From the NCBI RefSeq assembly GCF_003634575.1, contig NZ_RBLJ01000001.1:1054001-1118000 (forward strand): a DNA stretch of 64,000 bases, written 5' to 3'. A program made the position numbers and the translations under genes. This document shows, piece after piece, positions 47,316 through 57,185 of the stretch. The DNA is from Photorhabdus asymbiotica (GTDB lineage Bacteria; Pseudomonadota; Gammaproteobacteria; Enterobacterales; Enterobacteriaceae). The notes beneath the pieces are model-generated. The model searched no databases. It was not told the origin of the DNA and saw only the letters and a program-made list of their open reading frames with translations. Position 1 is the first letter of the stretch; each line of letters starts with the position of its first letter.

Positions 47316-49622
47316 ATGATTAATTTAGATATTAACGAACAAAGCAAGATTATGGTTGTAAGTAGCCATGTATGTAACCCAACCACTGCAAATGGTCGTG
47401 CATTTACAGAGTTAATAGATGCATTGAAAAAGAACAATTTTGCTGTTATCCCTGCTGCAACATTTCAAGATGGCATAGCAACGGTTTCTTCTGATTCTTC
47501 ATTGTGCTGTATTTTTGTTGACTGGACTTCAGGTGACAATAACGCGGAATCTCATGAACAAGTATCAGAATTACTGAGAGAAATACGCAGACACAATATC
47601 ACTATCCCGGTACTGCTAACGGCCGAATACTCCAGCATAGATACTTTGACACTCGAAGCAATGAAATTAGTAGATGAATTCGTCTGGATGCTTGAAGATA
47701 CCGTTGGATTTATCGCCTCCCGCGCTAATTCCTTGATTAAAAAATACTATGCTCAGTTATTACCTCCTTTCACTCGAGCATTATTTCAATATACCCAAGA
47801 GTCACCAGAATATTCTTGGACTACACCTGGACATCAAGGGGGCGTCGCTTTTACCAAAACGGCAGCAGGAAGAGAATTAATCAATTTCTTTGGGGAAAAT
47901 CTATTCAGAAGTGATCTTGGAGTAGAAAGGACAGTACTTGGATCACTTTTAGATCATACCGGTGCAATCAAAGAATCAGAAGAATATGCAGCCACTATTT
48001 TTGGTGCTCATCAGAGCTATTGTGTTCTTACCGGCACTTCTGGTTCCAACCGTATTATCATGAGTGCAGTTATTGGCGAAAAAGAAATTATTATATGCGA
48101 CCGCAATTGCCATAAATCCATTGAACAAGGTGTAATAATGACAGGGGCTTTGCCCATATACCTTATTCCACAACGCAACCGCTATGGCATTATCGGCCCT
48201 ATACCTAAAGATCAATTTCAACCAGAATATATCCAACAAATCATCGATGAACACCCGTTAAAAGAGCATGCTACAGACTGCCGACCTGTTTATGCTGTCG
48301 TAACCAACAGTACTTACGATGGGATATGTTATCACTCAGAACAAATAGAAGATTTATTGGCAAAAAGTGTTGATCAAATTCATTTTGATGAAGCCTGGTT
48401 TGCTTATGCCCGTTTTAACCCTATGTTTCAACATCGTTATTCCATGCGTGGTGAACCAGATGATTTTGATAGTAATGGCCCGACAATATTTGCTACTCAA
48501 TCCACGCATAAAATGCTGGCGGCATTATCGCAATCATCCTATATCCATATTCGCAATGGCAGAAAACCTATTGAACACTCCCGTTTCAATGAGTCTTATA
48601 TGATGCAATCCACAACTTCACCGCTATATCCGCTGATCGCGGCTAATGAAATTGGCGCTGCTATGATGGATGGCCCACAGGGACAAAGACTGATACAAAG
48701 TATTATTAATGAAGCCGTGGACTTCCGTCTGACTTTGGCAAAAACTCATCATGAATTTCAACAAAACGATGATTGGTTCTTCTCACCTTGGAATGCGAGA
48801 GAGATTATCAGTTCAGATAGCGGTCAATTAATTCCTTTCCATGAAGCAAGCAGAGAACAATTAGCAAATGATCCCTCCTGTTGGGTATTAAAAGACGGAG
48901 ACAAATGGCATGGATTTAACAATCTCTCAGAAGAATGGTGCCTACTTGATCCAATGAAAATCGGTATTTTGTGCCCAGGAATGAGTGATAATGATGAACT
49001 GATGGAAAATGGCATTCCAGCTGAAATTCTTTCCGCTTATCTGAGCCAGCACGACATTGTGCCGGCACGTACCACTGATTTCATCGTGCTTTGCCAGTTT
49101 ACTATCGGTGTCACCAAAGGCAAATGGGGCACGTTGCTCAATGTATTATTAAGCTTCAAGAAACACTATGACGCTAATACACCACTTAAACAATGTTTGC
49201 CGAAACTCACTAAGCAATATCCCCAAAATTATAAAGATATAGGACTAAAAGATATTTCGGACGAAATATTCAGATATATGAAAGAATATGAAATGGATAT
49301 TGAACAAACAAGATCATTTGGCCAATTACCTAACATAGTGAAGCTCCCTCGGCAGGCATTCCTAGACCATATGGCAGGCCGTACTGAACATATACCACTC
49401 AGTAAACTTGCAGGACGTACATCGGCTGTTGGCGTTATTCCTTATCCACCGGGTATACCCATCATCATGCCGGGAGAATCCTTTGGTGATGAAAATTCTC
49501 CCTGGTTACAATATATTCGCCAGATCGCTGAGTGGAATAAAAAATTCCCAGGCTTCGAGAAAATTCTGGAAGGCGCAGAGATGATAAATGGCGAGTACCA
49601 TGTATGGGTGCTAAGAGAGTGA
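47316..49622 (+). CDS. Inducible Orn/Lys/Arg decarboxylase, AdiA-type
   Basis: 768 aa PLP enzyme. An N-terminal wing domain (about 1-130) is followed by the aspartate-aminotransferase-fold core with WTTPGHQGGVAF, FHFDEAW-type HFDEAWFAYARF, and the PLP lysine in ATQSTHKMLAALSQSSYIH (Lys399). The C-terminal domain reads VIPYPPGIPIIMPGESFGD. Overall length and segments such as STTSPLYPLIAANE and ARTTDFIVLCQFTIGVTKGKWGTL follow AdiA most closely as recalled. It would consume protons in acid stress. Arg versus Lys specificity cannot be decided by eye. No partner antiporter gene is adjacent. It is absent at this place in E. coli. Confidence 0.85.
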   Translation: MINLDINEQSKIMVVSSHVCNPTTANGRAFTELIDALKKNNFAVIPAATFQDGIATVSSDSSLCCIFVDWTSGDNNAESHEQVSELLREIRRHNITIPVLLTAEYSSIDTLTLEAMKLVDEFVWMLEDTVGFIASRANSLIKKYYAQLLPPFTRALFQYTQESPEYSWTTPGHQGGVAFTKTAAGRELINFFGENLFRSDLGVERTVLGSLLDHTGAIKESEEYAATIFGAHQSYCVLTGTSGSNRIIMSAVIGEKEIIICDRNCHKSIEQGVIMTGALPIYLIPQRNRYGIIGPIPKDQFQPEYIQQIIDEHPLKEHATDCRPVYAVVTNSTYDGICYHSEQIEDLLAKSVDQIHFDEAWFAYARFNPMFQHRYSMRGEPDDFDSNGPTIFATQSTHKMLAALSQSSYIHIRNGRKPIEHSRFNESYMMQSTTSPLYPLIAANEIGAAMMDGPQGQRLIQSIINEAVDFRLTLAKTHHEFQQNDDWFFSPWNAREIISSDSGQLIPFHEASREQLANDPSCWVLKDGDKWHGFNNLSEEWCLLDPMKIGILCPGMSDNDELMENGIPAEILSAYLSQHDIVPARTTDFIVLCQFTIGVTKGKWGTLLNVLLSFKKHYDANTPLKQCLPKLTKQYPQNYKDIGLKDISDEIFRYMKEYEMDIEQTRSFGQLPNIVKLPRQAFLDHMAGRTEHIPLSKLAGRTSAVGVIPYPPGIPIIMPGESFGDENSPWLQYIRQIAEWNKKFPGFEKILEGAEMINGEYHVWVLRE

Positions 49623-49633
49623 ATCAACAATAT

Positions 49634-50152
<519 letters not shown>

Positions 50153-50332
50153 TCACTTCATTATATCAGGGACAATTATAACGATTTATTTTTCCTATTT
50201 TCCAGCTATATTTACTAATCATTACACTGGTAACATATATTCGAGACTATTTGATATATTCTCTACCGCTGTATTTTATATTATTTTCAAACAACATTTA
50301 ATTCACACCAATATATTTAAGAATAAAAAACA

Positions 50333-50355
50333 AAGCCGGAATAAAAATCCGGCTT
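50333..50355 (-). terminator. Terminator of the first tail-fibre gene
   Basis: AAGCCGGA / TCCGGCTT arms with A-rich loop, followed by T-rich sequence on the minus strand. Confidence 0.75.
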
Positions 50356-50377
50356 ACTATTTATTTCCATATATTAA

Positions 50378-50974
50378 TTAATAACCGATTGCGAAATAGT
50401 CTCCATATACATAAGTATCACTAGCAGATAACCTGATTTCATTTCCATAAGCATTAATAGTTCGCGCAGCAACCCAAGAATCAAAAGTATTCAAGGTTCC
50501 GTTAGGTGCTGCTGACATCGGAAATATCCAATCACCAACCGGTGACATAAAAACCTTCAAACAACCATGCTTAAAAGGTGTTGGTAAAATAACCTTGTTT
50601 ATAGTTAATGGAGTAAAATTATGTCTTCCCCATTGAAGTATTAATCCACCCGGCAATTGTTGATAACCGTTAGGTGACAAGTTAACAGGATATTGTTTTT
50701 TCATATGACACTGCAACGAATCAGTAAACGTCTTATTAAGTGTTGCCAAATCGCCATTATCCAGAACATCCTTTTCACACTGAGTTGACATAAAATTAGC
50801 CACGACAGAAGCTATTGTGGACGATTGACGTAATGCCTTATTTAATACATGCGTGGTAAGACCTACTGGGGGAAATCCAGTCTGCAACTCTGGACTATTT
50901 TCATATAAATTTTGATCCACCACATTAGCACCATCTTTAATAGAAAAAGCTTTAAAATCATTTTTATTACTCAT
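50378..50974 (-). CDS. Orphan tail-fibre protein 1 (shorter variant)
   Basis: 198 aa. The first ~95 residues (KNDFKAFSIKDGANVVDQNL ... LRQSSTIASVVANFM) are shared with the four other fibre proteins of the array and probably dock to a phage or tailocin tail. The middle is short and the tip differs from the others (SPNGYQQLPGGLILQWGRHN), but it still ends in the common AIGY. It is the only copy on the minus strand and has no tfa partner. Confidence 0.82.
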   Translation of the reverse strand: MSNKNDFKAFSIKDGANVVDQNLYENSPELQTGFPPVGLTTHVLNKALRQSSTIASVVANFMSTQCEKDVLDNGDLATLNKTFTDSLQCHMKKQYPVNLSPNGYQQLPGGLILQWGRHNFTPLTINKVILPTPFKHGCLKVFMSPVGDWIFPMSAAPNGTLNTFDSWVAARTINAYGNEIRLSASDTYVYGDYFAIGY

Positions 50975-51218
50975 TTATCCTCCTGGTATAAAATAACAAA
51001 TATTATTGATTAGAAATTTATCCACATGGAAAATCACAAATAAAAATCTAACATAAATATATAAAAAATTCAGAAAACTAATTTTAACAATGACATTAAT
51101 TTAATTAACTATTTTATATTAATGCAAATAATCCCATTTAAAAAACATACAGTTAACATTATTAACTCTGGATTTACGAAGACAATATAATCAGGCATTA
51201 ATAATAAATTGTAATAAA

Positions 51219-51452
51219 TTCCTCCACCAACGAAAGAGGAATTGATATCTATAGCCGAAGCCTAAAAAGCGCAATTGATATTTTTTGCAAATGAGAAAAT
51301 AACACCACTTGCTGATGCAGTAGAACTGGATATAGCCACAAATGAAGAAATGCTATCACTTAAAGCATGGAAAAAATACCGCGTAATGCTTAACCGGGGT
51401 TGATACTTCGAAAGCACCAGAGATTGACTGGCCAATTCCACCATCACTGTAA
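51219..51452 (+). pseudogene. Decayed tail-fibre assembly gene (tfa)
   Basis: It matches the C-terminal ~75 codons of the intact tfa genes downstream (PPTKEELISIAEA ... KAWKKYRVMLN ... IDWPIPP) but begins abruptly, has a TAA after EA, and a frameshift near 51402. The N-terminal half is missing. Confidence 0.85.
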
Positions 51453-51858
51453 CTAATAAAAAGGCTGGGATTAAGGTAGACACCGGCCTCTATCACTTTG
51501 TTATTGTATTATTGCTAGCACTACAGCAATAAATATTCTGTTATCATCCGAACTATTCTCCATGCGATATTAGTGACCTTGTTCGTCATTGAAATCTACT
51601 TTCCATAATTAATCTTTCAATAGAGAAATCATTTAAGATAGTTTCTATAAAACAAGTATTAATTACTTAGATATTCTTTCAATTGAAACATATTAAATTA
51701 TTTACTCAAAAATCCATACAAAAATAATAAGCCCCATAAGTTATAAGAACATTTCATTATTATTTTTTATCCCTAAACTATAAGAAAAAGCAAATTATCC
51801 TCACAATAATTCAAGATATTACTTATAAAATCAACTGTTAAACCTTAGGAAAAAACAT
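51453..51858. other. Intergenic region upstream of fibre gene 2
   Basis: It begins with a weak terminator-like repeat (AGGCTGGG...) and contains a block near 51737-51850 (ATAAGTTATAAGAACATTTC ... CTAAACTATAAG, then CAATAATTCAAGATATTAC) that recurs before fibre genes 3 and 5. This suggests a shared promoter and leader carried along with each cassette. Confidence 0.55.
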
Positions 51859-52587
51859 ATGAATCTCAAGAATGATTTTAAAGCATTTTCTATTAAAGAT
51901 GGTGCTAATGTGGTGGATCAAAATTTATATGAAAATAGTCCAGAGTTGCAGACTGGATTTCCCCCAATAGGTCTTACCACGCATGTACTAAATAAAATAT
52001 TACGTCAATCATCAACAATATCCTCTGTTGTCGCTGATTTTATTGCGACAGAATCCGGCAGCGATGTTTTGGATGATGGTAATATAGCCAAACTCACTGC
52101 ACAATTAAATAAAGCGTTAGAACAAAAAATAAAAAAACAAGTTCCCGATGCCTCATTAACACAGAAAGGTGTTGTTCAACTCACAGATGTAATTGGCAAT
52201 AGTCATACACTGGTTGCCACTCAGAAGCTTGTCTCCGATATAAACAATAATGTGAATAATAGAATTAACCAGCTTCCAAATATGTCGTCTTTCACCGCAA
52301 ATCTGGTTCAGAATGGTTGGCAAAAGTTACCGTCCGGTTTAATTGAAATGTGGGGAGTGGCTAACGTTTCTTTCGGAGGAAAACCTTATAGAGGATATCT
52401 TAATCACTTTCCAATACCATTTCCAAATAATTGTCTCAATATCACATTAACTCACTATGGTTATGGCCCTCAGGCAGCAGGAGTATTTTCAGTAATCATA
52501 GAAAATCAGCAACAGTTCAGATGTTATAGAAGTATAAGTGACGATCAACCTTTTGTTTTGACATTTTTCAGAGCAATAGGATATTAA
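51859..52587 (+). CDS. Orphan tail-fibre protein 2
   Basis: 242 aa. Common N-terminal docking part (1-~85), a middle segment with a collar-type repeat (ASLTQKGVVQLTDVIGNSHT), and a receptor-tip domain (NGWQKLPSGLIEMWGVANVS ... LNHFPIPFPNNCLNITLTHY ... FFRAIGY). This is the architecture of P2/Mu-like side fibres ending in a gp53-like tip. Its tfa partner downstream is decayed. Confidence 0.87.
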   Translation: MNLKNDFKAFSIKDGANVVDQNLYENSPELQTGFPPIGLTTHVLNKILRQSSTISSVVADFIATESGSDVLDDGNIAKLTAQLNKALEQKIKKQVPDASLTQKGVVQLTDVIGNSHTLVATQKLVSDINNNVNNRINQLPNMSSFTANLVQNGWQKLPSGLIEMWGVANVSFGGKPYRGYLNHFPIPFPNNCLNITLTHYGYGPQAAGVFSVIIENQQQFRCYRSISDDQPFVLTFFRAIGY

Positions 52588-52631
52588 TTAAAAAATTATT
52601 ATGATTATTTAATTGAATTTGGAAAAATTTT

Positions 52632-52762
52632 ATGAATGACAAAACCTGTGTATTTTTAGTGAATTAAATAAAGAATTTTATCCGATATCATTTGAAAATA
52701 AGAAAACAACTCTACTTTCTTATGTGATAAAAATTGATCGACCAATTCCATCATTATCATAG
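52632..52762 (+). pseudogene. Decayed tfa remnant
   Basis: It keeps the tfa start (MNDKTCVF...), the NKEFYPISFE stretch in a shifted frame and the last codons (KIDRPIPSLS), with most of the middle deleted. A hairpin terminator (GACCGGA / TCCGGTC) follows at about 52773-52795, as in the intact cassettes. Confidence 0.8.
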
Positions 52763-53161
52763 CTAATAAAGAGACCGGAATTAAGCCAGAAATCCGGTCT
52801 TAATCATTGTATTATTGCTAATACTATAGTGGTAAATATTCTGTTACCATCCTAGCTATTCTTCATATGACATTAATTACCTGTTCGTTATTGAAATTTA
52901 ATTTCCAAAATAAACTTTTCAACATGGACATTATTCAAGATAGTTCCCAGAATAGAAACATCAATTATTTAGATATATTCTAAATTAATACATATTGAAT
53001 TATTTATTATTCAAAACATACGAAAAATAATTAATCCCATAAGTTATAAAGATATTTAATTATTCTTTTTTATCTCTAAACTATGAGCGTTGTGAAATTA
53101 CCCTTACAATAATTCAAGATATTACCTATAAAACCCACTATTAAACCTTAGGAAAATATAT
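52763..53161. other. Intergenic region upstream of fibre gene 3
   Basis: It contains the tfa-type terminator near 52773 and then repeats the same ~250-bp leader found before fibre gene 2, including TAAGTTATAAAGATATTTAA, CTAAACTATGAG and CAATAATTCAAGATATTAC. No gene is seen. Confidence 0.55.
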
Positions 53162-53995
53162 ATGAATCCCAAGAATGATTTTAAAGCGTTTTCTATTAGT
53201 AATAACGCAAATGTTGTGAGTCAAGAAAGATATGAAGACGAGCAAAGTTTGAAAACTGGGTTTCCTCCAGACGGTATTACCACTCATGTATTAAATAAGG
53301 CATTACGCCAGTCGTCCACAATAGCCTCTGTTGTCGCTGATTTTATTACGACAGAATCTGGCAGTGATGTTTTGGATGATGGTAATATAACCAAACTCAC
53401 TGCACAATTAAATAAAGCGTTAGAACAAAAAATTACAACAAAAATTCCCGATGCCTCATTAACACAGAAAGGTATTGTTCAACTCACAGATGTGGTTGGC
53501 AATAGTAATACACTGGCTGCAACTCAGAAACTTGCCTCCGATATAAATAATAATGCCAATAACAGACTGGAAAAAACGCAAAACGGCGCTGATATCCCTA
53601 ATAAAAATGAGTTTGTGAAAAATTTAGGTTTAGATGACGCAGCAAAACGGAAAGTAGGCACTGGAATTAATCAGATTCCAGATATGTCGTTCTTCACCGC
53701 AAATTTGGCTCAGAATGGCTGGCAAAAGTTACCTTCAGGTCTAATTATAATGTGGGGAATAGCACTAGTTTCTTTCGGTGGAAGTGGAAAACCTAATAGC
53801 GGATATCTTAATAACTTTCCAATCCCATTCCCAAATAAATGTTTTAGTATCACTTTAACTCATAATGGTTGGGACCCCATTGCAGCAGGAATATTTGGAG
53901 CAAAAATAGAAAATCAGAGTCAGTTTCGGTGTTATAGAAGTCATACTGCTTATACTCCTGATGTTCAAACATCTTTCATAGCAATAGGACATTAA
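53162..53995 (+). CDS. Orphan tail-fibre protein 3
   Basis: 277 aa. Common N-terminus (NPKNDFKAFSISNNANVVSQ), collar-like repeat (ASLTQKGIVQLTDVVGNSNT), an extra segment (QNGADIPNKNEFVKNLGLDD) missing from fibre 2, and a tip domain that ends VQTSFIAIGH. The tip loops differ from the other copies between the conserved strands, as expected for receptor-binding variation. Its tfa partner is intact, 55 bp downstream. Confidence 0.87.
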   Translation: MNPKNDFKAFSISNNANVVSQERYEDEQSLKTGFPPDGITTHVLNKALRQSSTIASVVADFITTESGSDVLDDGNITKLTAQLNKALEQKITTKIPDASLTQKGIVQLTDVVGNSNTLAATQKLASDINNNANNRLEKTQNGADIPNKNEFVKNLGLDDAAKRKVGTGINQIPDMSFFTANLAQNGWQKLPSGLIIMWGIALVSFGGSGKPNSGYLNNFPIPFPNKCFSITLTHNGWDPIAAGIFGAKIENQSQFRCYRSHTAYTPDVQTSFIAIGH

Positions 53996-54050
53996 TTGAA
54001 AAATAATTAATTTACTATAATGATTATCTAATTAAAATAGGAAAAAAATT

Positions 54051-54485
54051 ATGAACAATAAAAACTATGTATTTAGCACATTAAATAAAGCATTTTATCC
54101 GCTATCATTACAACAGGATTATATTGAAGCAGGCTCATGGCCAAATGATCCTATACTTGTAACTGATGATATATTCTATAAATTTTCAGGAATGCCGCCC
54201 ATAGGCAAAATACTTTCCTCTGGCGAAGATGGTCTTCCTTGTTGGGAAGATATTCCACCGCCAACGAAAGAGGAATTGATATCTATAGCCGAAGCCCAAA
54301 GAGCGAAATTGATATTTCTTGCAAATGAGAAAATAACCCCACTTTCTGATGCTGTTGAACTTGATATAGCAACAAATGAAGAAGCACTATTGCTTAAAGA
54401 ATGGAAAAAATACCGCGTAATGCTTAACCGAATTGATGCTTCGAAAGCACCGGAAATTGATTGGCCAATTGTGCCATTATCGTAA
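54051..54485 (+). CDS. Tail-fibre assembly protein (Tfa) for fibre 3
   Basis: 144 aa. Tfa-type chaperone needed for folding or tipping of phage side fibres. N-terminal YVFSTLNKAFYPLSLQQDYI, then GKILSSGEDGLPCWEDIPPP (the Tfa linker), and the C-terminal WKKYRVMLNRIDASKAPEID, which is the standard caudo-Tfa ending. An intrinsic terminator follows within 10 bp. Confidence 0.9.
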   Translation: MNNKNYVFSTLNKAFYPLSLQQDYIEAGSWPNDPILVTDDIFYKFSGMPPIGKILSSGEDGLPCWEDIPPPTKEELISIAEAQRAKLIFLANEKITPLSDAVELDIATNEEALLLKEWKKYRVMLNRIDASKAPEIDWPIVPLS

Positions 54486-54492
54486 TTAACAA

Positions 54493-54524
54493 AAAGACCG
54501 GGAGTAGGATAATACCCGGTCTTT
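54493..54524 (+). terminator. Terminator after Tfa of fibre 3
   Basis: Arms AAAGACCGGG / CCCGGTCTTT, followed by T-rich sequence. The same hairpin ends the two later cassettes. Confidence 0.88.
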
Positions 54525-54887
54525 ATCATTTTATCTATTCAAATATTTGTAACCTTTCAATATCTATTATATATTTACCACCATCTTATTTACCAAAATC
54601 AGTGACAAGTTATTTTAATAGGAGATTACAGAACTCCAAATTCTCTTCTAAAGTTAAAAAGTCGCCAGATGTTAAATATAAATAGCCTGAATATACTTTC
54701 GATTAAAAAAACATTGAGTACTTATTTCCACCAAAAATATAAAAACAGTTAATCTTATTAGGAATAATAACACACCCCTATTTTTATTCTGAACTAGACT
54801 ATGATAGGTTTTAATCACGATAAGCCATCCAAATAATAACTCAATGTATTAATTACATAATAATATTATTTAATTCAAGGAGTGTAT
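54525..54887. other. Intergenic region upstream of fibre gene 4
   Basis: About 360 bp of AT-rich sequence. Unlike the regions before fibres 2, 3 and 5, it lacks a clear copy of the shared leader. No supported gene. Confidence 0.45.
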
Positions 54888-55610
54888 ATGAATCCTAAAA
54901 ATGATTTTAAAGCGTTTTCTATTAAGAGTGGTGCTAATGTAGTGGATCAAAATTTATATGAAAATAGTCCAGAGTTGCAGACTGGGTTGGAACCAAATAG
55001 ATATATTGATATTCATTTGTTAAATAAGGCATTACGTCAATCGTCAACAATAGCCTCTGTTGTCGCTGATTTTATTGCGACAGAATCTGGTAGTGATGTT
55101 CTCGATGATGGTAAGACCGTTAATCTCAACGCTCAATTAAATAGAGCGCTAGAACATAAAATTACAACAAAAATTTCCGACTCCGTACTAGAAAAAGCAA
55201 AAAACGGCGCAGATATCCCCAATAAAAATGAATTTGTCAAAAACTTAGGTTTAAATGAAGCTGCAAAAAGAGAAGTAGGTACTGGTGTTAATCAAATTCC
55301 AGATATGTCGTATTTCTCCGCAAACTTAACTAGTTTTGGTTGGCAAAAATTACCTTCAGGTTTAATTGAAATGTGGGGATTTGTACTAGCTGACGGCTAT
55401 GCTTCTCTCGAAGCTGGATATTTAAATAATTTTCCAATACCATACCCTAACGCGTGTTTAAATATTACGTTAACTCATGGTGGTTATAACCCCCAAGATG
55501 CCGGAATATGTTCATTACACGTAGTAAATCGGAGTCAATTCCGATGTTATCGAAGTCCTACTAATCATATTGGTCCTGTTGGAGTATTTTTTAGGGCAAT
55601 AGGATATTAA
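54888..55610 (+). CDS. Orphan tail-fibre protein 4
   Basis: 240 aa from ATG at 54888 (ribosome site AAGGAG). Common N-terminus, but the GFPPxGLTTHV segment is replaced by GLEPNRYIDIHL; the collar-like TQKG repeat is absent; then NGADIPNKNEFVKNLGLNEA and a tip domain (FGWQKLPSGLIEMWGFVLAD ... VFFRAIGY). The mosaic structure suggests recombination among cassettes. The tfa partner is 50 bp downstream. Confidence 0.87.
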   Translation: MNPKNDFKAFSIKSGANVVDQNLYENSPELQTGLEPNRYIDIHLLNKALRQSSTIASVVADFIATESGSDVLDDGKTVNLNAQLNRALEHKITTKISDSVLEKAKNGADIPNKNEFVKNLGLNEAAKREVGTGVNQIPDMSYFSANLTSFGWQKLPSGLIEMWGFVLADGYASLEAGYLNNFPIPYPNACLNITLTHGGYNPQDAGICSLHVVNRSQFRCYRSPTNHIGPVGVFFRAIGY

Positions 55611-55660
55611 TTTAAAAAATTAAATTATTATGATTATTTAACCAAAACTGGCAAAAAACT

Positions 55661-56095
55661 ATGAATGATAAAAACTATGTATTCAGTGCATTAAATAAAG
55701 CATTTTATCCGTTGTCATTACAACAAGATTATATTGAAGCAGATTCATGGCCAAATGATCCTATATCCGTAACTGATGATATATTCTATAAATTTTCAGG
55801 AATGCCACCCATAGGAAAAATACTTTCTTCTGGCGAAGATGGTCTTCCTTGCTGGGAAGATATTCCACCGCCAACGAAAGAAGAATTGATATCTATAGCA
55901 GAAGCCCAAAGATCAAAATTTATATTTCTTGCAAACGAGAAAATAACGCCACTTGCTGATGCGGTCGAACTTGATATAGCCACAAATGAAGAATTGTTAT
56001 CACTTAAAGCATGGAAAAAATACCGCGTGATGCTTAATAGGATTGATACATCAACAGCCCCGGAAATTGATTGGCCAATTGCGCCATTATCGTAA
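55661..56095 (+). CDS. Tail-fibre assembly protein (Tfa) for fibre 4
   Basis: 144 aa, differing from the fibre-3 Tfa at only a small number of positions (for example ADSWPNDPISVTDD and LSLKAWKKYRVM). The region from the tfa start to the terminator is almost duplicated between cassettes 3 and 4, which points to recent duplication. Confidence 0.9.
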   Translation: MNDKNYVFSALNKAFYPLSLQQDYIEADSWPNDPISVTDDIFYKFSGMPPIGKILSSGEDGLPCWEDIPPPTKEELISIAEAQRSKFIFLANEKITPLADAVELDIATNEELLSLKAWKKYRVMLNRIDTSTAPEIDWPIAPLS

Positions 56096-56102
56096 TTAAC
56101 AA

Positions 56103-56134
56103 AAAGACCGGGAGTAGGATAATACCCGGTCTTT
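56103..56134 (+). terminator. Terminator after Tfa of fibre 4
   Basis: Same AAAGACCGGG / CCCGGTCTTT hairpin and loop as at 54493. Confidence 0.88.
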
Positions 56135-56365
56135 ATCATTTTATTGATTCTAGTATTTTGTAGCTATTCAACATCAATAATCATTCAAACATTAAAACAC
56201 TTATCACCACCAATTATATAAAAATAGTTAACCCTATAAGTTATAAGAATATTCCATTATTCTGTTTTCTAACTAAACTATAGCCGGCGTGAATGTGGAG
56301 AAATGATTTTTATAAAAACTCACTATATTGCTTATAAAACGCAGTACTTAATTGGAGAAAAATAT

Positions 56366-57184
56366 ATGAGTCAAAAGAATGATTTTAAGGCTTTTTCTGT
56401 TAGTGACAATGCAAATATAGTGAAGCAAGAAGCATATGAAAAAGAGCAAAAATTGCAAACTGGGTTTCCAACAGGAGATATTACCGCTGAACTATTAAAT
56501 AAGACATTACGTCAGTCGTCAACCATATCCACTGTCGTCGCTAATTTTATTGCAACACAATCTGGCGAAGATGTTCTGGATAATGGGGATATAGACAAAC
56601 TCACCGCCCAATTCAAGAAAGCCTTAGAACAAAAAAACACAACAGAAATTCGCGATGCCTCATTAACAGAAAAAGGAATTATTCAGCTCACAGATCAAAT
56701 AGGCAACAGTAATACACTCGCTGCAACTCAGAAGCTTGTTTCTGACGTAAATAATAATGCTCTGGCAAAAGACAAAAACGGCGAAGATATTCCGGATAAA
56801 GCTGCATTTATAAAGAACCTTGGTTTATCAGATTCAACAAATATAACGATAGGGAATGGTGAAAATCAGGTACCTAATATGTCGTTTTTCACCTCTAACC
56901 TGAATCAGGTTGGATGGCAAAAATTACCTTCGGGTTTAATTGAAATGTGGGGAATAGCATCAGTTAAAGGCAATGCTTATGCCGAACCTGGTGCTTTAAA
57001 TAATTTTCCAATCCCATTCCCGAATAAATGTCTCAACGTCACGTTAACTCACGTTGGTAACGCCCCTCAACATGCTGGCACATTTTCAATAATGACGGTC
57101 AATAATTCACAATTCCAATGTTTTAGCAGTATTCCAAATTTACAAATTCCTGTAGCAGCATTTTATAGAGCAATAGGGTATTAA
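56366..57184 (+). CDS. Orphan tail-fibre protein 5
   Basis: 272 aa from ATG at 56366 with GGAG upstream (an in-frame start at 56303 adds 21 unrelated residues). Common N-terminus diverged (SQKNDFKAFSVSDNANIVKQ), collar-like repeat (ASLTEKGIIQLTDQIGNSNT), a linker (NGEDIPDKAAFIKNLGLSDS), and a tip (GWQKLPSGLIEMWGIASVKG ... AAFYRAIGY). The stop is separated by one base from the tfa start, so the two are translated together. Confidence 0.88.
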   Translation: MSQKNDFKAFSVSDNANIVKQEAYEKEQKLQTGFPTGDITAELLNKTLRQSSTISTVVANFIATQSGEDVLDNGDIDKLTAQFKKALEQKNTTEIRDASLTEKGIIQLTDQIGNSNTLAATQKLVSDVNNNALAKDKNGEDIPDKAAFIKNLGLSDSTNITIGNGENQVPNMSFFTSNLNQVGWQKLPSGLIEMWGIASVKGNAYAEPGALNNFPIPFPNKCLNVTLTHVGNAPQHAGTFSIMTVNNSQFQCFSSIPNLQIPVAAFYRAIGY

Positions 57185-57185
57185 T

